This document shows positions 44,401-56,813 of a stretch of 64,000 nucleotides of DNA, in pieces (the stretch's first letter is position 1; each line of letters opens with the position of its first letter). Source of the stretch: Acanthochlamys bracteata (taxonomy: Eukaryota > Streptophyta > Magnoliopsida > Pandanales > Velloziaceae); assembly GCA_019914995.1 (NCBI GenBank), contig CM034129.1, forward strand, positions 11,111,547 to 11,175,546, given 5' to 3'. Position numbers and translations under genes: made by a program. The notes below the pieces were generated by a model. It did no database searches. It had not been told where the DNA came from and saw only the letters and a list, made by a program, of their open reading frames with translations.

Positions 44401-47221
44401 CAAAGAGATTTAGCTGTTTCTGCATTTGAGGAGAAGCGTCTGACATTTGCATGGCTCGATGGGGAAACTCAAAAGGTTAGTGACAAGTGATACCCACAAC
44501 ACTCGATCTCTCTGATAAGCTGAAAGAGGCTACTTTTCAGGCCTCTAGTTGTGTGGTATGGAAGGAGAACTCCTGTAGATCTGTTTATTCCTAATTTCCT
44601 TGTATCTTCCTTGTTTTTGTCATTACATATACAATCTACCTGCAAAAGACTTGGCGTCAAACTTATGACAGAACTTTGGTTAACTTTCTTAGCATACACA
44701 GTCGTTTTTTACCTATCTGAAAAAGGTGGATCTAGAGCATCAATTATGTGTATTCACTTCCTGATATAGATGGAATGCTTATGGTTTTGTCAATTGTTGT
44801 CTTTCCGGCAGGATTTTTGTTACTTCTACCTTCACTCAGAAAATGTCTATGAAACTTGTGGTCCTAGAAGATATGGAGATCCTACGGATGTTCCTCGGCT
44901 ATTTATTGTCCGTTACAAGAAAGGATCAGAAGTGGTTTATGCTAAGACTGAGAAAAGGCCAAAGAATATATGGGATACTTTCCAGGAGGATGATGCAAAT
45001 TATGCAGCACAGCTTGTAGCTAGATACAACGGTTCAGAAGAGGTCCATGAGGTATAAACTCTGCAGTTCTTTTGTGCAATGTAAGTTTGTTTTTATTTTT
45101 ACTGAAAAGGATATAGTCTCATTAAAATGGTCCATCTTCAACGATAACAACTAAGGTTTATCCACTAAGTGAGGTTGGCTGATTAGTCCATCTTGCACTT
45201 GTATAATTATCTGAGGAATGTAAGGTTGAACCATTTGGCATATCTATCACATGTATGTCAATTCATTTAGAGGAATGCATTATATCCATTTTTTCAAAGA
45301 TATTGAAGAACTGCTACGCTCTTTAGTTTTATTGTGCTATTTTCTAAACTAATTGTGCGAGGGTTTGATTTTCCATCATGCAGATTATAGAATGGATCTC
45401 AAAGACTGTTGGGGATGGTGAAACAAGAGATCTTCCAGATTTTGTAAGTAGTTCATAACACTATGCTTCAAGGCCACTTAAATTGTTGCTGCCCTATAGC
45501 TAGCTAAATATCCTTTAGTAAAATTGTGCCCAATATTTTGTGATGATAATCTTTCATATTTTGTTCGAGGAAAATCTGTGTTTGTCTTTGATGAGGTCTG
45601 TAGGTTTCTTGCAAAGACAGAAAATGTTGTAGCACTATGAGTTGTATAAACACTTTCTTTTTCTTCTAAACACATGTTTATATCATGCACTCGAATGTGA
45701 TAAACTGTCCGAGAGTGAAAAGTATAGAGTTGGAGGTTAACATTATCATAGTGGATAATAGTTAGCAATAATCATTATAATAAGCTATCAGCTATCATTT
45801 CTTGGAGGCTGGTATGTGACTAAAATGTCAAATTGTATTCTGGAGGTTGGGAAAGATGTTGGGGAAGTATGCCTAACAACTAATTTGGAAGCATCACCTG
45901 GAATACTGACTAGGAATAGCTACCATCTCCAGACATCATCACTGTCAGTGAGTAATGCTCATACGAGGATGCAGACATACTTGGACTTGATGGAAAGGCA
46001 TATCGAAAGTTGAAAGAAATGTTGAGGGGAAATCATGTGAAAAAACCTAGAACCCAAGCTTGTGTGGTTTGAGAATTTTGTTGACTATATTGAATAGAAT
46101 CTATGTTTAGCAGCAAAGCAAAATTGCTTAATAGCCTGGTCTGGTTATGTTGAGTAAAGTGTTGAGCTTTCTAGGTTGGGAAGGTTCTTGATCTTGAGAT
46201 GTAAAAATAGTCTGCTTCTCATTAATTAGCAATGTAAATTGTTGGTTGCAGGTAGGCAGAACCCCTGAACTCATACCCGAGGAATCTGACCCAATCTGGT
46301 CAAAAGGTGCTCAAAACGTTTTTTCAGCTGGCAAAGGAGTAAAACATTGGGTTTGGAGCATCGGTACAAAAGTCAAACACTACACTACAGATCCAAGGCT
46401 TGGCCCTGCTTTTCTATTAGGGGCATGCTTATCATTCGGTACCATTTGGCTGCAAGGTAGCCAGACACAGCAACCTGCAGAAAATGTGAGTATCTATTCA
46501 TTTCATTTTTGCCCCATGCAAAACATGACTACGTAACTATTTAATAAGGTAAAGCAAAATGAATATGCTTATCCTTAGTATAGTTGATATGAAGTGCAGT
46601 GAGTATAAGAGCGTGTTTCAAACGCCCGTAACTCCACTTTCTCCCGCCAGATTTTGAGTTCCGAACAGTTAATATATTTCAATTACACAAGGAACTCAGA
46701 ACTCCACTTCCACATGCGGAACTCCAGTTTTAACTTTCTTATTTGCACACTTTCCATTACAATTATATCTTTCAATTTTCAACACACTTTTAAAAATTAT
46801 TGAAACACAAACACTGATCTCCACTTTTACTTTATTTTTCAAGAAACTCTACTTTTTATTTTAACAAAACTCAGTTACGGTCATTTGAAACACGCCCTAA
46901 GGTGCTTAAAGAGAAGTTGCAGGCTTTGAAAATAAATTCCTCTAAAAGTCCTGATGTAAATTTTAATCCTATAAGAGTTTTGAGAAACAATGTGAAGGAG
47001 CACATCTGCTTTGGTGCAAGTCCTACTTTGTTTGATATGTTGGTTTGAAATTTTGAATTCTTAACCTTCTTTTCCAGATTAAAGATCAAAAAAGGAAACG
47101 AGAACATCCCGTAGGAGATCGAAATCCAAGAGGATCTAGCCAAGATAGGCCATCCTCAATTACAGACTTTGAGCCCAAAGATGCGGCCAAGATGTTTTCT
47201 AGTGGCTCAGACTCAGATTAG
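37365..47221 (+). CDS. Membrane DnaJ/thioredoxin-like protein, DNAJC16-like (712 aa, 20 exons)
   Basis: Exons 37365-37554, 37697-37766, 38962-39004, 39471-39548, 39638-39722, 39854-39933, 40120-40177, 41304-41414, 41771-41828, 41912-42008, 42615-42650, 43161-43297, 43706-43776, 43877-43930, 44063-44205, 44326-44475, 44812-45051, 45384-45443, 46252-46485, 47078-47221; total 2139 bases in frame. A signal anchor lies at about residues 36-58, a J-like domain from [17 protein letters not shown] to [11 protein letters not shown], then thioredoxin-like folds ([27 protein letters not shown]), and a C-terminal membrane segment ([18 protein letters not shown]). The HPD tripeptide needed to stimulate Hsp70 is absent (FKWDSGAY in its place) and the thioredoxin site keeps one Cys (SLHC). 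Probably an ER membrane protein. The intron after 43776 begins GC. Introns carry a foldback element, a SINE relic and a MITE. Confidence 0.85.
38266..38402. repeat. (TA)n and (GT)n microsatellites
   Basis: Two TA runs separated by a GT run and a short unique piece, directly left of the foldback element, inside intron 2 of the DnaJ-like gene. Confidence 0.9.
38402..38790. mobile_element. Foldback element with long inverted arms
   Basis: Left arm 38402-38565 and right arm 38627-38790 are inverted copies; the core 38477-38532 and 38661-38716 is perfectly complementary over 56 bases. The ends (CACATGTGTACACAT) abut TA microsatellites on both sides. No coding capacity. A third, diverged copy of one arm lies at about 38196-38266. 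Probably a non-autonomous foldback transposon that inserted in TA repeats. Confidence 0.75.
38790..38910. repeat. TA/TATG-rich low-complexity sequence
   Basis: Alternating TA, CATA and TATG units right of the foldback element. Confidence 0.8.
45133..45195 (-). mobile_element. Degenerate Au-SINE-like fragment
   Basis: AACAACTAAGG, TTTATCCACTAAGTGAGGTT and GGCTGATTAGTCC resemble the block at 32163 with more substitutions. It lies in an intron of the DnaJ-like gene. Confidence 0.4.
46609..46897. mobile_element. 289-bp MITE, TAA target duplication
   Basis: Ends GAGCGTGTTTCAAA and, inverted, GGGCGTGTTTCAAA (one mismatch over 14), flanked by TAA on both sides (46606-46608 and 46898-46900). The inside repeats GGAACTC/AACTCCA phrases. 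It sits in the last intron of the DnaJ-like gene. The 3-bp TWA duplication suggests PIF/Harbinger. Confidence 0.75.
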
Positions 47222-47967
47222 GTAGAGAGTTAATCATCGTAACACATGCTCTATCCTGTCAATGGTAGAGGTACAGCAATATCTTCATTCGACACTATCA
47301 TTAGATGAATAAATAGATATTTGTTTTCCATGGGGAACCTTCATGCGCGTTCTGTACAGACGAGTTTGTGGTATGACATGAAAATTAGATGAGCATTCAA
47401 CTCAAACCCTGGGGTCTCTTTATGCACTTTTTTTGTTTCAGATTACATACAAATCTAATGTAATGATCCTTGTGGATGCTCGCATGGGTGCATCCTGTGT
47501 ATGTAAATGGACTAAAGATGATTTTGTTTTATGACCGTGTGGTGTATAGTATGATGGCAAATTGAAAGAGAGTATTCTTATTATAGTAGCTACAAGTGCA
47601 TGCATCCAGTAGATACAGGTGTTCCTAATCTTTCTGGAGGCATGCACTAAGAACTGTGTCGTAGTGAAATATTTGATGTGCTTAAGCTTCTCTTGACCGA
47701 GTTGTGATGAACCTTACAAACTCGTGACCGGGCTTTATGCTTGATGGGCTCGTTAATCGTGATTGGGCTCGTTATAGTCGAAGGGAAGGCAAGGCGAAGG
47801 AAGTGAACGCCTGAGAGAGAGAAGAGAGAAACCGCATAAGATATTGTGGGCAATTAAATTAATTAATTGGTCGCTGTATTTCCTTTCAGAGATACAGAGA
47901 GGGATCGGCTGATCGATATAGATCGATCTGAAATTTGAAGCTTTATTTGTTTGGTGGCAGAGGAGCG
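47222..47967. other. Intergenic between DnaJ-like and p24 genes
   Basis: 3' UTR of the DnaJ-like gene and promoter of p24. No further feature. Confidence 0.5.
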
Positions 47968-49887
47968 ATGGCGACGGCTTGTTGTCGGGCGATGGTGGTG
48001 CTGTTGGTGTTGTTGGTGTCCTTGTCTTCGGTGAAGGTGAGGGCTCTGCGGTTCGATCTTCAATCTGGTCATACAAAGTGTATATCGGAGGAGATCAAGC
48101 TCAACTCCATGTCCGTCGGTAAATACTCCATCGTCCTCTCCGACGGTGAACAACAACAAAATCATCAGCCTCTCCCCGACTCATACAAGACCACCGTTAG
48201 GGTACCAATCCCAACAAAATCTCATCTATCCATCTTCGACTCCCTATCTCCCGCAGATTCAATCCATCATTCAATTTTGATCTTTTTGATTTTGTTTTCT
48301 TGCTTTGCTTTTCTTTGCTTGTGTTGTGCAGGTGACTTCCCCCTACGGCAACAGCATCCACTTCGCCGACAACGTTGAGTCTGGCAACTTCGCCTTCACA
48401 TCCACTGAAGCGGGCGACTACCTGGCCTGCTTCTGGACCCCAGACCACAAGCCCTCTGTCACCGTCACCATCGACTTCGATTGGAAGACTGGCGTCGCCG
48501 CAAAGGATTGGTCCAACGTTGCCAAAAAAGGACAGATTGATGTATGTAATATCCTTATTTTACTTACAGCTCCTTTGATTTATATTTTTTCTTCTTATTA
48601 CTGTTAGCAATTCATCCTAAGTCTTTTTAGGTGAATAAATTCAAAGGAAGAAACTGGGTTTTATAAACTACCTGAATTTTCTAATGTACATGTGTTTGGT
48701 CGCGTTTGTGGTTCATTGTATTTTCAGCTATCACTAGAATGGAGAAATTACTCATCCATATGCAGCTCATCATCAATTTGTAAATTTTGTGGGTGTGCAT
48801 ATGTTATTGTGCTTATGGTGATTAGTGATGTATATAGTAAAGAAATAAAACTTCATCCGGCTTCATTCACATGATACTATCCCTTCAGCCAACTACAAGG
48901 CTAGAACTTTACGTGTCACCACTGCTGACTCAATAGTGTATCCTAGGATGATACATGGTGCTATTGTTGAGTGATTGTGGTTGTGGCTAAACTTTGTCAT
49001 AGTCTTCAACTTTAGAGATGAAATGCTGGATGCTAGATGATCAGGCCTTTCTTAAGAGAAATTAGAAGTTGTTTCATACAATAGCTTCATCATAACTTTG
49101 CTTGGGTCAAGACTGGTACAAGTTATTTGTTGGGGGAAATAACTGAATATTTGCTGATGTGATTTTTTTATACATTTAGTTTTATTTTTAAGAAGTGGTA
49201 ATGCTGAATACTTGAAAATTTGAATACTAGATAATTTCACCAGTTTAGATGATCTCTTACACCGACCCTTGTATTGGCATGTGACCTACTGATGTGCAAG
49301 AATATGTGTAAATATTACATGTTTATTTGTTCGTTCAATTCTCTTACAGATGATGGAGCTTGAGCTGAAGAAGTTGGAAGACACTGTTAAGTCAATTCAC
49401 GATGAGATGTTCTATCTTCGTGAGAGGTATACATGCAATCCGCCTCATTTGTTTTTTAATAAAAGCATCATAAAGTGGGACACAGTTGGAGGAGAATTTC
49501 ATTTTGAGTTTGCATCATTCTGAGTACAATTCTTCTGTTAGTTTCCCTATGCATGAAATACTCCCCCTTTAGTTTAAGATCCAGGGACCCAATGAGTGAT
49601 GGTAGGGAAGCCAATGTTGTTGTCAAACTTGAACTATGTTGCAGTTAGTTTCTGACATTATTATAAACAAAACCTAAGCAAATAATAGATTATGTAGGTG
49701 GGAGTTTATGTAATTCTTTCCTCTTTGTGAATGGTGTTTCAGGGAGGAGGAGATGCAAGACATGAATCGGTCAACTACTTCCAGGATGTTTTGGCTGAGT
49801 TTTCTCTCGCTGGGACTTTGCTTGAGTGTGGTTGGGATTCAGATATGGTATCTGAAGAACTTTTTTGAGAGGAAAAAGCTTCTGTAG
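47968..49887 (+). CDS. p24-delta family cargo receptor, transmembrane emp24 protein (221 aa)
   Basis: Exons 47968-48201, 48332-48541, 49350-49426 and 49743-49887, total 666 bases in frame. A signal peptide (1-26) is followed by a GOLD domain with the conserved pair of Cys (SGHTKC and LACFW), a coiled coil from MMELELKKLEDTVKSIHDEM, one membrane span (FWLSFLSLGLCLSVVGIQIW) and the cytosolic tail NFFERKKLL with a diphenylalanine and a C-terminal KKxx, used for COPII and COPI binding. The protein cycles between ER and Golgi and helps sort GPI-anchored and other cargo. Delta subfamily is assigned by the tail. Confidence 0.93.
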
Positions 49888-50580
49888 ACCTTAACTATGA
49901 TCCTCTAAATTTTTTCTTTTTACTCATAGTGGTGATATGACTTGTAAACTTGTAGACATCCAGATGTTGGAGTTATTTAACAAGACAATTTTGAGCTATT
50001 CAACATCTGTGTTCTTACATGCATATTCTTGATGCTGGGTTGTTGTTCTAAGGTATATCATGCACCCTAGATAGAAAGACAATATTCAGATATGTTCTGT
50101 TTCTTAACACTTGTGTTAAATGCTATTTATCTTGCTCTTGGTTGTGTTGAATCACACACAGCTTTTTCTTTGGCGCATTCGTCCTTCCAAAGTAGATTGA
50201 ACTTGCTTGCTTAGCGCCGTTTGCACTGCATTGATTGCAGAAGTTAAACGTTAACAGCAATGAAGAATGCAACTAGATGCCATGAGAAATGCTGTAATCT
50301 CCATCTATCAATACCAAGCTGCACATGTTAACAGTGATGACACAAGCAGAAATTGGATATTACAGATCCACAAATTCCAGTTACTTGGCATTGTAAAATA
50401 ATGACAATCAAGAGCTTCTACACATGTTACTGAAACCTCCCTGTACTACAGGTCAAGATTCGCACATCTCCAACCTAGGCTATAATCTAAATCTCCTGCC
50501 ACTTTTCCCCATTTATAGGGAATTATGAAGAATTGAATACATCAATATGTACAAAAAAAAAATTGAAATCACAATTCCAT
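49888..50580. other. Intergenic, p24 3' flank
   Basis: No gene or repeat recognised. Confidence 0.4.
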
Positions 50581-52690
50581 CTACTGCCGAAAAAGATGCC
50601 AGTGGGTCGGGTGACAACCTGTCCTTGATTTTCTCAAGTCGTTTAAGAAGCTTGGTCCCTGGTTCATATCAGCAGCCCTTTTTACATTGCTCTGCCATCC
50701 TGTAAAATGCACAATACCAGAGGGGAGGTAAATGATCTCAGGAGTAGAACAACTAATGCAATTTATCAAAGAATCTCTAAAGCACGCTGAAATATAAATG
50801 CTTTACAATGAGTAATTCTCTATGCATCCAGGAGGCGACTAGGCGGCAGACCTCAAACTCACAAATCAGTTATACAACTATCAATAGACAACTTTTAAAT
50901 TTTCTACTAACTTAAATCAGATTATACTCTCTGGAGTATATCCTTTGGCACGAAAAGACAGGGGATGTCCATCTGCCACATAGCTGGCTGCTTTGTAGGG
51001 TTCATAATTCATAGTGGTGGATCATCTTCAAGCATCTACACAAAGAGCAACACAGATCAGATGAACTTCCAAAATTGCTCGACAGAAACACCTTCCTCAA
51101 GCAAAACCAGCTTACCTCATAAATATCATCGCAAAGGAGAAAACATCAACCTTTTTGTCATATTTTGAATACTTTAGAAGCCATGTATATATACAATTCT
51201 CAAATAATAAAAAGTACACTCACTAGGGAAAGAACTAGTTCAATCATCCAGGGAAAGAAAATTACTTAGCACCACAGCTTCCTGTTTCTCCAGTCAATTT
51301 GTACACATCAGGCCTGCTGTATTGTGATGAGCTTGCTCATACCATGGTCCGCATTGGAATTAACTAAGAGAATCATTCCTGAAAGTTCAGCTAAGTTGGC
51401 TTCAAGGCAGTTGTAACCATTGTGTACAAATTTTATCAACTGGACTCACCTTGGTTTTATATCTCGATGAATAATAACATTAGCCTCATTATGAAGGTAT
51501 GCCCTTGCCTCTACAACCCACAGAATAAGCATGTTACAAAAAGGAGTTGCTACCTTAATCAAAAGATGCAGCATATAATTATACCAAAGAATACTACACG
51601 CACCAACTAAGTCACTAAAACAATGAGTATTGAGTTGTAGCAGAATCGACGACAATTTACAAAGAAATAAAAATCTAATCTAAAAAAGGATAAAGAGAAT
51701 GAAGATATCATGATGTTAAAGTTGTTTCTCATTTATTCCTGCAATTATGTTTCCTTAGAATCCTTCACCAAAGCATGGAAGTACTGTCACATTTAATATG
51801 TGAGCAAATATGTCAAGAAAAAAATAACCCATGATTGAATGACTTATTACTAAACTACACTGCTCGTTAAAATATGGTGGCAGTGTTTCAGGTCAGCCAG
51901 CAGCAAATGCAAGATGGAATGGGTTTCCATTACCTTGCAATGTCTAGAGCAAAATTAACAGCTGTCAAAGGACTAAGGGATTCCTTTTCCTTAAGGTACT
52001 GATAAAGATACCCCTGTTGCACGTGCATAACACGCATAAGACATTATACAGTCTCCAAAAGGTAATCTTCTTGAGCATAAGCAATTACAATATATCAATG
52101 ACCATAGCCCTTGGTAGCATCAGAGGCTTCCTTTGCTCCGAGGATCTGAACAATGTTTAGATGTCGGAGCTTTACTAGCAAATTGACCTCATACCTGAAA
52201 CCCAGGCTGAATATCCACAATAGAAAAACATTAATTTAAAGGTGCTTTTATGTCCAGTAATTATTGATTAATTTAATTGAAGATTAAATTTTTCCAAGAT
52301 GAGCAAGGGAAAAATGTGTAGAAAAGATAAGTGGCAGTAAGTTCTAAAAAGCTTAGATTGATCATTGAAAGTCCCGAAGATCCACAAACAAACCAGAAAT
52401 GACAAAACAAATAAGGTAAACCCGAAATTATGGACATCTCTTGCTGCATTTTCGTACAGATTACAGGACTTTCCAATTGAAGCTCAGGAATTTGGATAAC
52501 GTATATGGCAAGAATGTCGGATGACAACCTAATTAATATTCCTTTTACAGTTAGCATGCAGGCTAGGTTTCTTACTTCAGTGGTCGCGGGGCTTACATCA
52601 CCAATCTATCATCATATATAGATGGTAAAAGCCGTTTTACTACTACAGAAATTCCACGCCAATATGCTATCAAGACTTCTCCACAGAACC
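50581..52690 (-). pseudogene. Decayed VIK-type (VH1-interacting) protein kinase
   Basis: Minus-strand relics keep the order and introns of a VIK kinase gene: glycine loop and Lys exon 52597-52690 (GFCGEV, AYWRGISVVVKRLLP), 52105-52194 (EVNLLVKLRHLNIVQILG), 51934-52013 (YLYQYLKEKESLSPLTAVNF), 51450-51510 (YLHNEANVIIHRDIKPR), 51269-51352 (DHG in place of DFG, then DVYKLTGETGS in another frame), and 50581-50699 (EQC, then AADMNQGPSF and LKRLEKIKDRL in different frames). Lesions: loss of the bases between ILGA and RKPLML, frameshift and stop in the DFG exon, no APE-to-DVFSF exons, an insertion after EQC and a frameshift after PSF. Introns are retained, so this is a DNA duplicate or a dead gene, not a retrocopy. 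No 5' ankyrin-like exons were found. Confidence 0.8.
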
Positions 52691-53693
52691 CTGCAATATC
52701 ACTTATCACCATTAAAGAAGAAAGGAAGACCAGATCGCATGCCTATTTAATAACGGTTGCATGAAAACTCGTTCGACATCCTACGTAACAAATCTCAGCT
52801 CTCAAAACATCAAGCTTTTTACAACAGGAAAACTATTGGTGGTTATGTGAAGGTATCAGGTGCATATGATAAGTCGAAGAGCTATTAATCCGACTATGGT
52901 TCAATTCAAGCAAATTCATTCCGAAGGTACTTGATAACCTATGATGGAGAGGTAGACAAAGTGCAAACCTTAACAATAACAATGGAAGTGAAGAAATCCA
53001 ACTCTCTCTCAAACACACTTCTTAGGCAGAGGTAGTGGAACAGGTCTGGGCTCAAAGTGGCTCCCGTTCTGTCCTGCATGATGTAAAAGGAGTGACCATG
53101 CAACCAAGGAGACTCTTTGATATTTATCAAACAGAAGGTTGATTACTATTAACGATGACAAAGAAAAGATTGTGGCTTACAAGAGATACGCCATAGTAGG
53201 ATTTCAAGAGCTCAATCATGCCGTGCTTCTTCGCCCTCAATTAATTTTTTTTAAATTTTATTCAATTCGATTTGACCCGAACGAGCAGGTCGATCGGAGC
53301 TTGGCTACAATTGCTTCGAAGGAATGCAAACTTATAGTAGCGAGCACTCCCCTTATGAACCATAAACCAGAGGACAGAAAGAAAACAAAAGGATTGACGC
53401 GAATCAAACGGGTCAAAACGGATTAATTGTACAGACGATTTTCTTTTATAAATTTGGATTGGTTTACCATTTGGGTTGACGATTTTTTGGTCGACTCGAA
53501 TGGTTTGGTCAAGTTTGCTATTAAGTTTTATTCAGATAGAAATAAAAGTATAGAAAGAAAGCAAGGTTGGTTCTTTTCTTGCTTAGCTTTTTTGTTGCCT
53601 TTTCTTGCACAAAGAGCAAACAAAAGCAAGGTCGGTTCTTTTCTTCTCCCGCCTGCCTCCTTCAATCATCTTTTTCTTGATTGATTGATTTCA
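52691..53693. other. Intergenic, NEN promoter region
   Basis: No gene recognised. Short frames at 52939-53130 (-) and 53139-53684 (+) have no family resemblance. Confidence 0.35.
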
Positions 53694-56600
53694 ATGGAGA
53701 GAGGTGCAGCAGCAGAGAACCAGAAGAAGAAGCTGAAGAAGAAGAATAAAGAAGGAAAGAGCGGTGCTGAAATGGAACAAGAAGAACAAGCGAGGCAGCC
53801 GGAGATTGTCTTCTTCGACGTGGAGACGACGGTGCCGTCGGCGAAAGGTCAGGGCTACTCTCTTCTTGAGTTCGGGGCGATCATCGTCTGCCCTCGACGC
53901 CTCGTTGAGCTCTCCTCCTTCTCCACACTCGTCCGCCCTCCTCCGCCTCCTGCTCCCCAGATCTCCTCCGCTTCCCTACGCTGCAACGGTATCACCCCTG
54001 AATTTGTTGCTGCCGCCCCCACTTTCTCCGAAATCGCTGATCAAGTTTTCAACATTCTCAACGGTAAAAGAGCCTTCTTTCTAGGATTCTAGTTCTTGGC
54101 ATCGGCAAAAGGTAAATGTTCTCTCATGTTGTGTTGCAGAGCGCGTCTGGGCGGGCCACAACATCCTCAGGTTTGACTGCGCCAGAATCAACGAGGCTTT
54201 TACAGCTATCGGCAGGCCAGCGCCACAGCCCAAGGGAACTATCGACACGCTGCCCCTACTTACACAAAGGTTCGGAAGGAGAGCTGGCGACATGAAGGTG
54301 AACGAACAATTACTGTCAACTATCCTTGTATTTAGCCTTTGTTCTGCAAACTTGTGCTGAAAAATAGAGATAAAATATGTCTTCTTTAAGCTTTTATTAA
54401 CCTTTGCAGAAGCTCACCAACAACTCACAAAATTTTTGCAATTATCTCAATGAAGTGGCAAAATTATATCTTGTGTATGCTAGGAGCTTAGTTTCTATCT
54501 TTTTGTTTGATCAGCTTAACAAATAATGATTCTTGCATAATAATTTATCTTCCCCAATATTAGCCAAAGGTCAAAAATTTTAAGTCTGCTAGGAAGATCT
54601 TTATGTCTTAGAAGCGCAATTCATGTAGGAATTTTTCTTGGAATGATAACAAACCTTGTTCTTATTGCAGATGGCAAGCTTGGCTACATACTTTGGTTTG
54701 GGTCGTCAAACACACAGGTAAACTAACAATAAGAGGCCATTATAGTAGTTGGTAGTAGCTCTAAATGGTCCCAAGCAAGATGAGAGTGACATCCTGCATA
54801 GGAGAAAATTTAGAGCTTTCATGGTAAGAGAGTTAAGCCTATATATGAAACATCTAGAAGAGATTTAAAGATTTATCTGATTTAGTGCATCCTGCACTGT
54901 TGATACCTATCTCTGGTTCTTCAACTTGCATCTGAATTCCTTATATGAAGGTTAGGCTTATCTTTAGAACAATTTAAAGTTTCCACTTTAACCAGAAAGT
55001 ATCAGTTACACAAGGAAGATGCCACTCCTGCGTGAACATTTTAATTCTTAAGCAGTTAGGTTATCTTTATTTTCTATAATTTATGCGATTCATCTTGGAA
55101 AGTGTGTTCTGATTCATTTCTAATTATTCCAGGAGCTTAGATGATGTTCGAATGAACTTGGAAGTTCTTAGGTACTGTGCTACAGTGCTATTTCTGGTAA
55201 GCCTAATGCTACAAAGATGCTTTTACTATCTCCTAACCGCAAGTAGATAGAGGTTGAATTTGCTAATGTTTTGCAATATATTCGTCCTAGTGGGATAAGG
55301 CTTATTATTATGTTGTGTGGTTACAGTACTATTTCTGGTAAGCCTAATGCAATAAAGGTGCTCTTACTCTCTATCCTACTCGCAAGTTGATAGAGATTGA
55401 ATTTAATAATATTTTTCAATATTTTGTCCTAGGGATAACTCCAGTTGTTGTTGTTGTGTTGTTACTAACTTGCAATATAATCTCCTTACGGATTCCAGAC
55501 ATCAGTATTTTTGAGTAATAACGTTGATCCTGTCTGAGTTTTTCCCCTTAATTGGTGGTTCTTAGAATTCCACAAAAGTTTTGATCAAGCATCATTTTGA
55601 TTACACACTCTCTTACGCTACAAAGGCAAACAATCCTCTTATGTAGTACTATCCAATATCAAATGGGGTTACTCGTGTTTCAGATGGGATCACTTTAGAC
55701 AGCTTCTGTTAATAAACCTTTCTGTGTTATGTTTGTACCTTTACCTTACCAGATAATTTACTACTACAGGAATCCAACCTTCCAGATGCACCTCCAGTAA
55801 ATTGTTTGATCAATGAAGGTAATGCCATACATTACCGTGATGACGGAAACCTCTCTCTTAATGGGGCTGTCTCCAACTTGGAGTCTCCTGGAGATCCTCA
55901 GTTTAGCAGTCAACAGATAGAACCACTACTGCAGACCAGAGCACCAGCTATGTTTAGGACTACAGAATCAAGTACAGACCCATTTGACTTGATGGTGCAT
56001 ATTGAAAAGATGAGAATCAATCAAACAATTGAAGAAGCATCGAAACTTGAATTGCCTGAATTCTCTGATGGTTACAGTAGTTTTTCCGGGTTTCTAGAAC
56101 CAACTGAGGTCTTGGCTGATTGTATCAGGGTAGACCGTGTCCCAGATGTCAAATTTGATAGAAGGATACTGTTTCACAAGGATATCCCATTTCAAATTTT
56201 CTGCAAGGAACTAAAAGTTCAATATGGGATCAGTACCAAGTATCATGACCATGCTGGTCGTCCAAAATTGAATATTGTAGTTAAAGTTCCCGACAATTTA
56301 TCCAGCATTCTGGATATATGTGACAAGCTGGCTCAGAGGTCTTTGGTAGATTGTGGTAGCACATCAGAGTGGATATCTGTTGTGAAGAAAAATGGGTTCA
56401 TAAGTTCTTCCAGCGTTCGGCTTCAGTAAGTTCGTCTTACCAACTATTTTAGTGAGTAATAGTTAAAAAATAACCATCATCTGCATGAAATGCACCATAA
56501 GTTGTCATAAATAGTTTAAAAATTGTGCATCAGCTGTTTGGGAAGATGTTACGGACTTATAGTCACTTTATTTTGCAGTATTCCTTTTCGAGTGATTGGT

Positions 56601-56813
56601 GACGTCACAGTCCTGTCCACAGAAATACACCAAAGACAAATGTCTGGGAACACAAAGAAGGTTTCGTTTAGCAAAACTGATACTGCAGAGCTTGAAGTGT
56701 TACTTTTTCCTGGTACTGTAATTGATGCATACTTCTCGGTAGATGTTTATGACTATCAGCAACGTGCGGGCATCCGGCTAGTGGCAAAAAGATTGGTTCT
56801 CCATCCCATATAA
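53694..56813 (+). CDS. NEN-type DEDD exonuclease-domain protein (509 aa, 6 exons)
   Basis: Exons 53694-54063, 54140-54297, 54671-54717, 55133-55196, 55770-56425 and 56579-56813, total 1530 bases in frame. The N-terminus is Lys-rich. The exonuclease fold shows FFDVETT (Asp42, Glu44), AGHNILRFDCARI and SLDDVRMNLEVLRY, i.e. the DEDD acidic residues, though the final His of DEDDh is not clear. The C-terminal half matches NAC45/86-dependent exonuclease-domain (NEN1-4) proteins, which degrade the nucleus during sieve-element differentiation; this role is from the family. The intron after exon 4 contains a tandem duplication that copies the exon end. Confidence 0.87.
55181..55465 (+). repeat. Tandem duplication, period 141, including exon 4 end and SINE-like tail
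   Basis: 55181-55321 and 55322-55465 are diverged tandem copies. Each begins TACAGT(G/A)CTATTTCTG followed by GTAAGCC, i.e. the last 16 bases of exon 4 plus its donor, and each continues with GATAGAG(G/A)TTGAATTT and a GTCCTAG..GGGATAA end, the latter like a SINE 3' end before a TTGTTGTTG tract. Confidence 0.75.

Noticed and set aside
53139-53684. Two consecutive plus frames before NEN
   Set aside because: AT-rich promoter and 5' UTR sequence, no motifs and stops in all joined readings.
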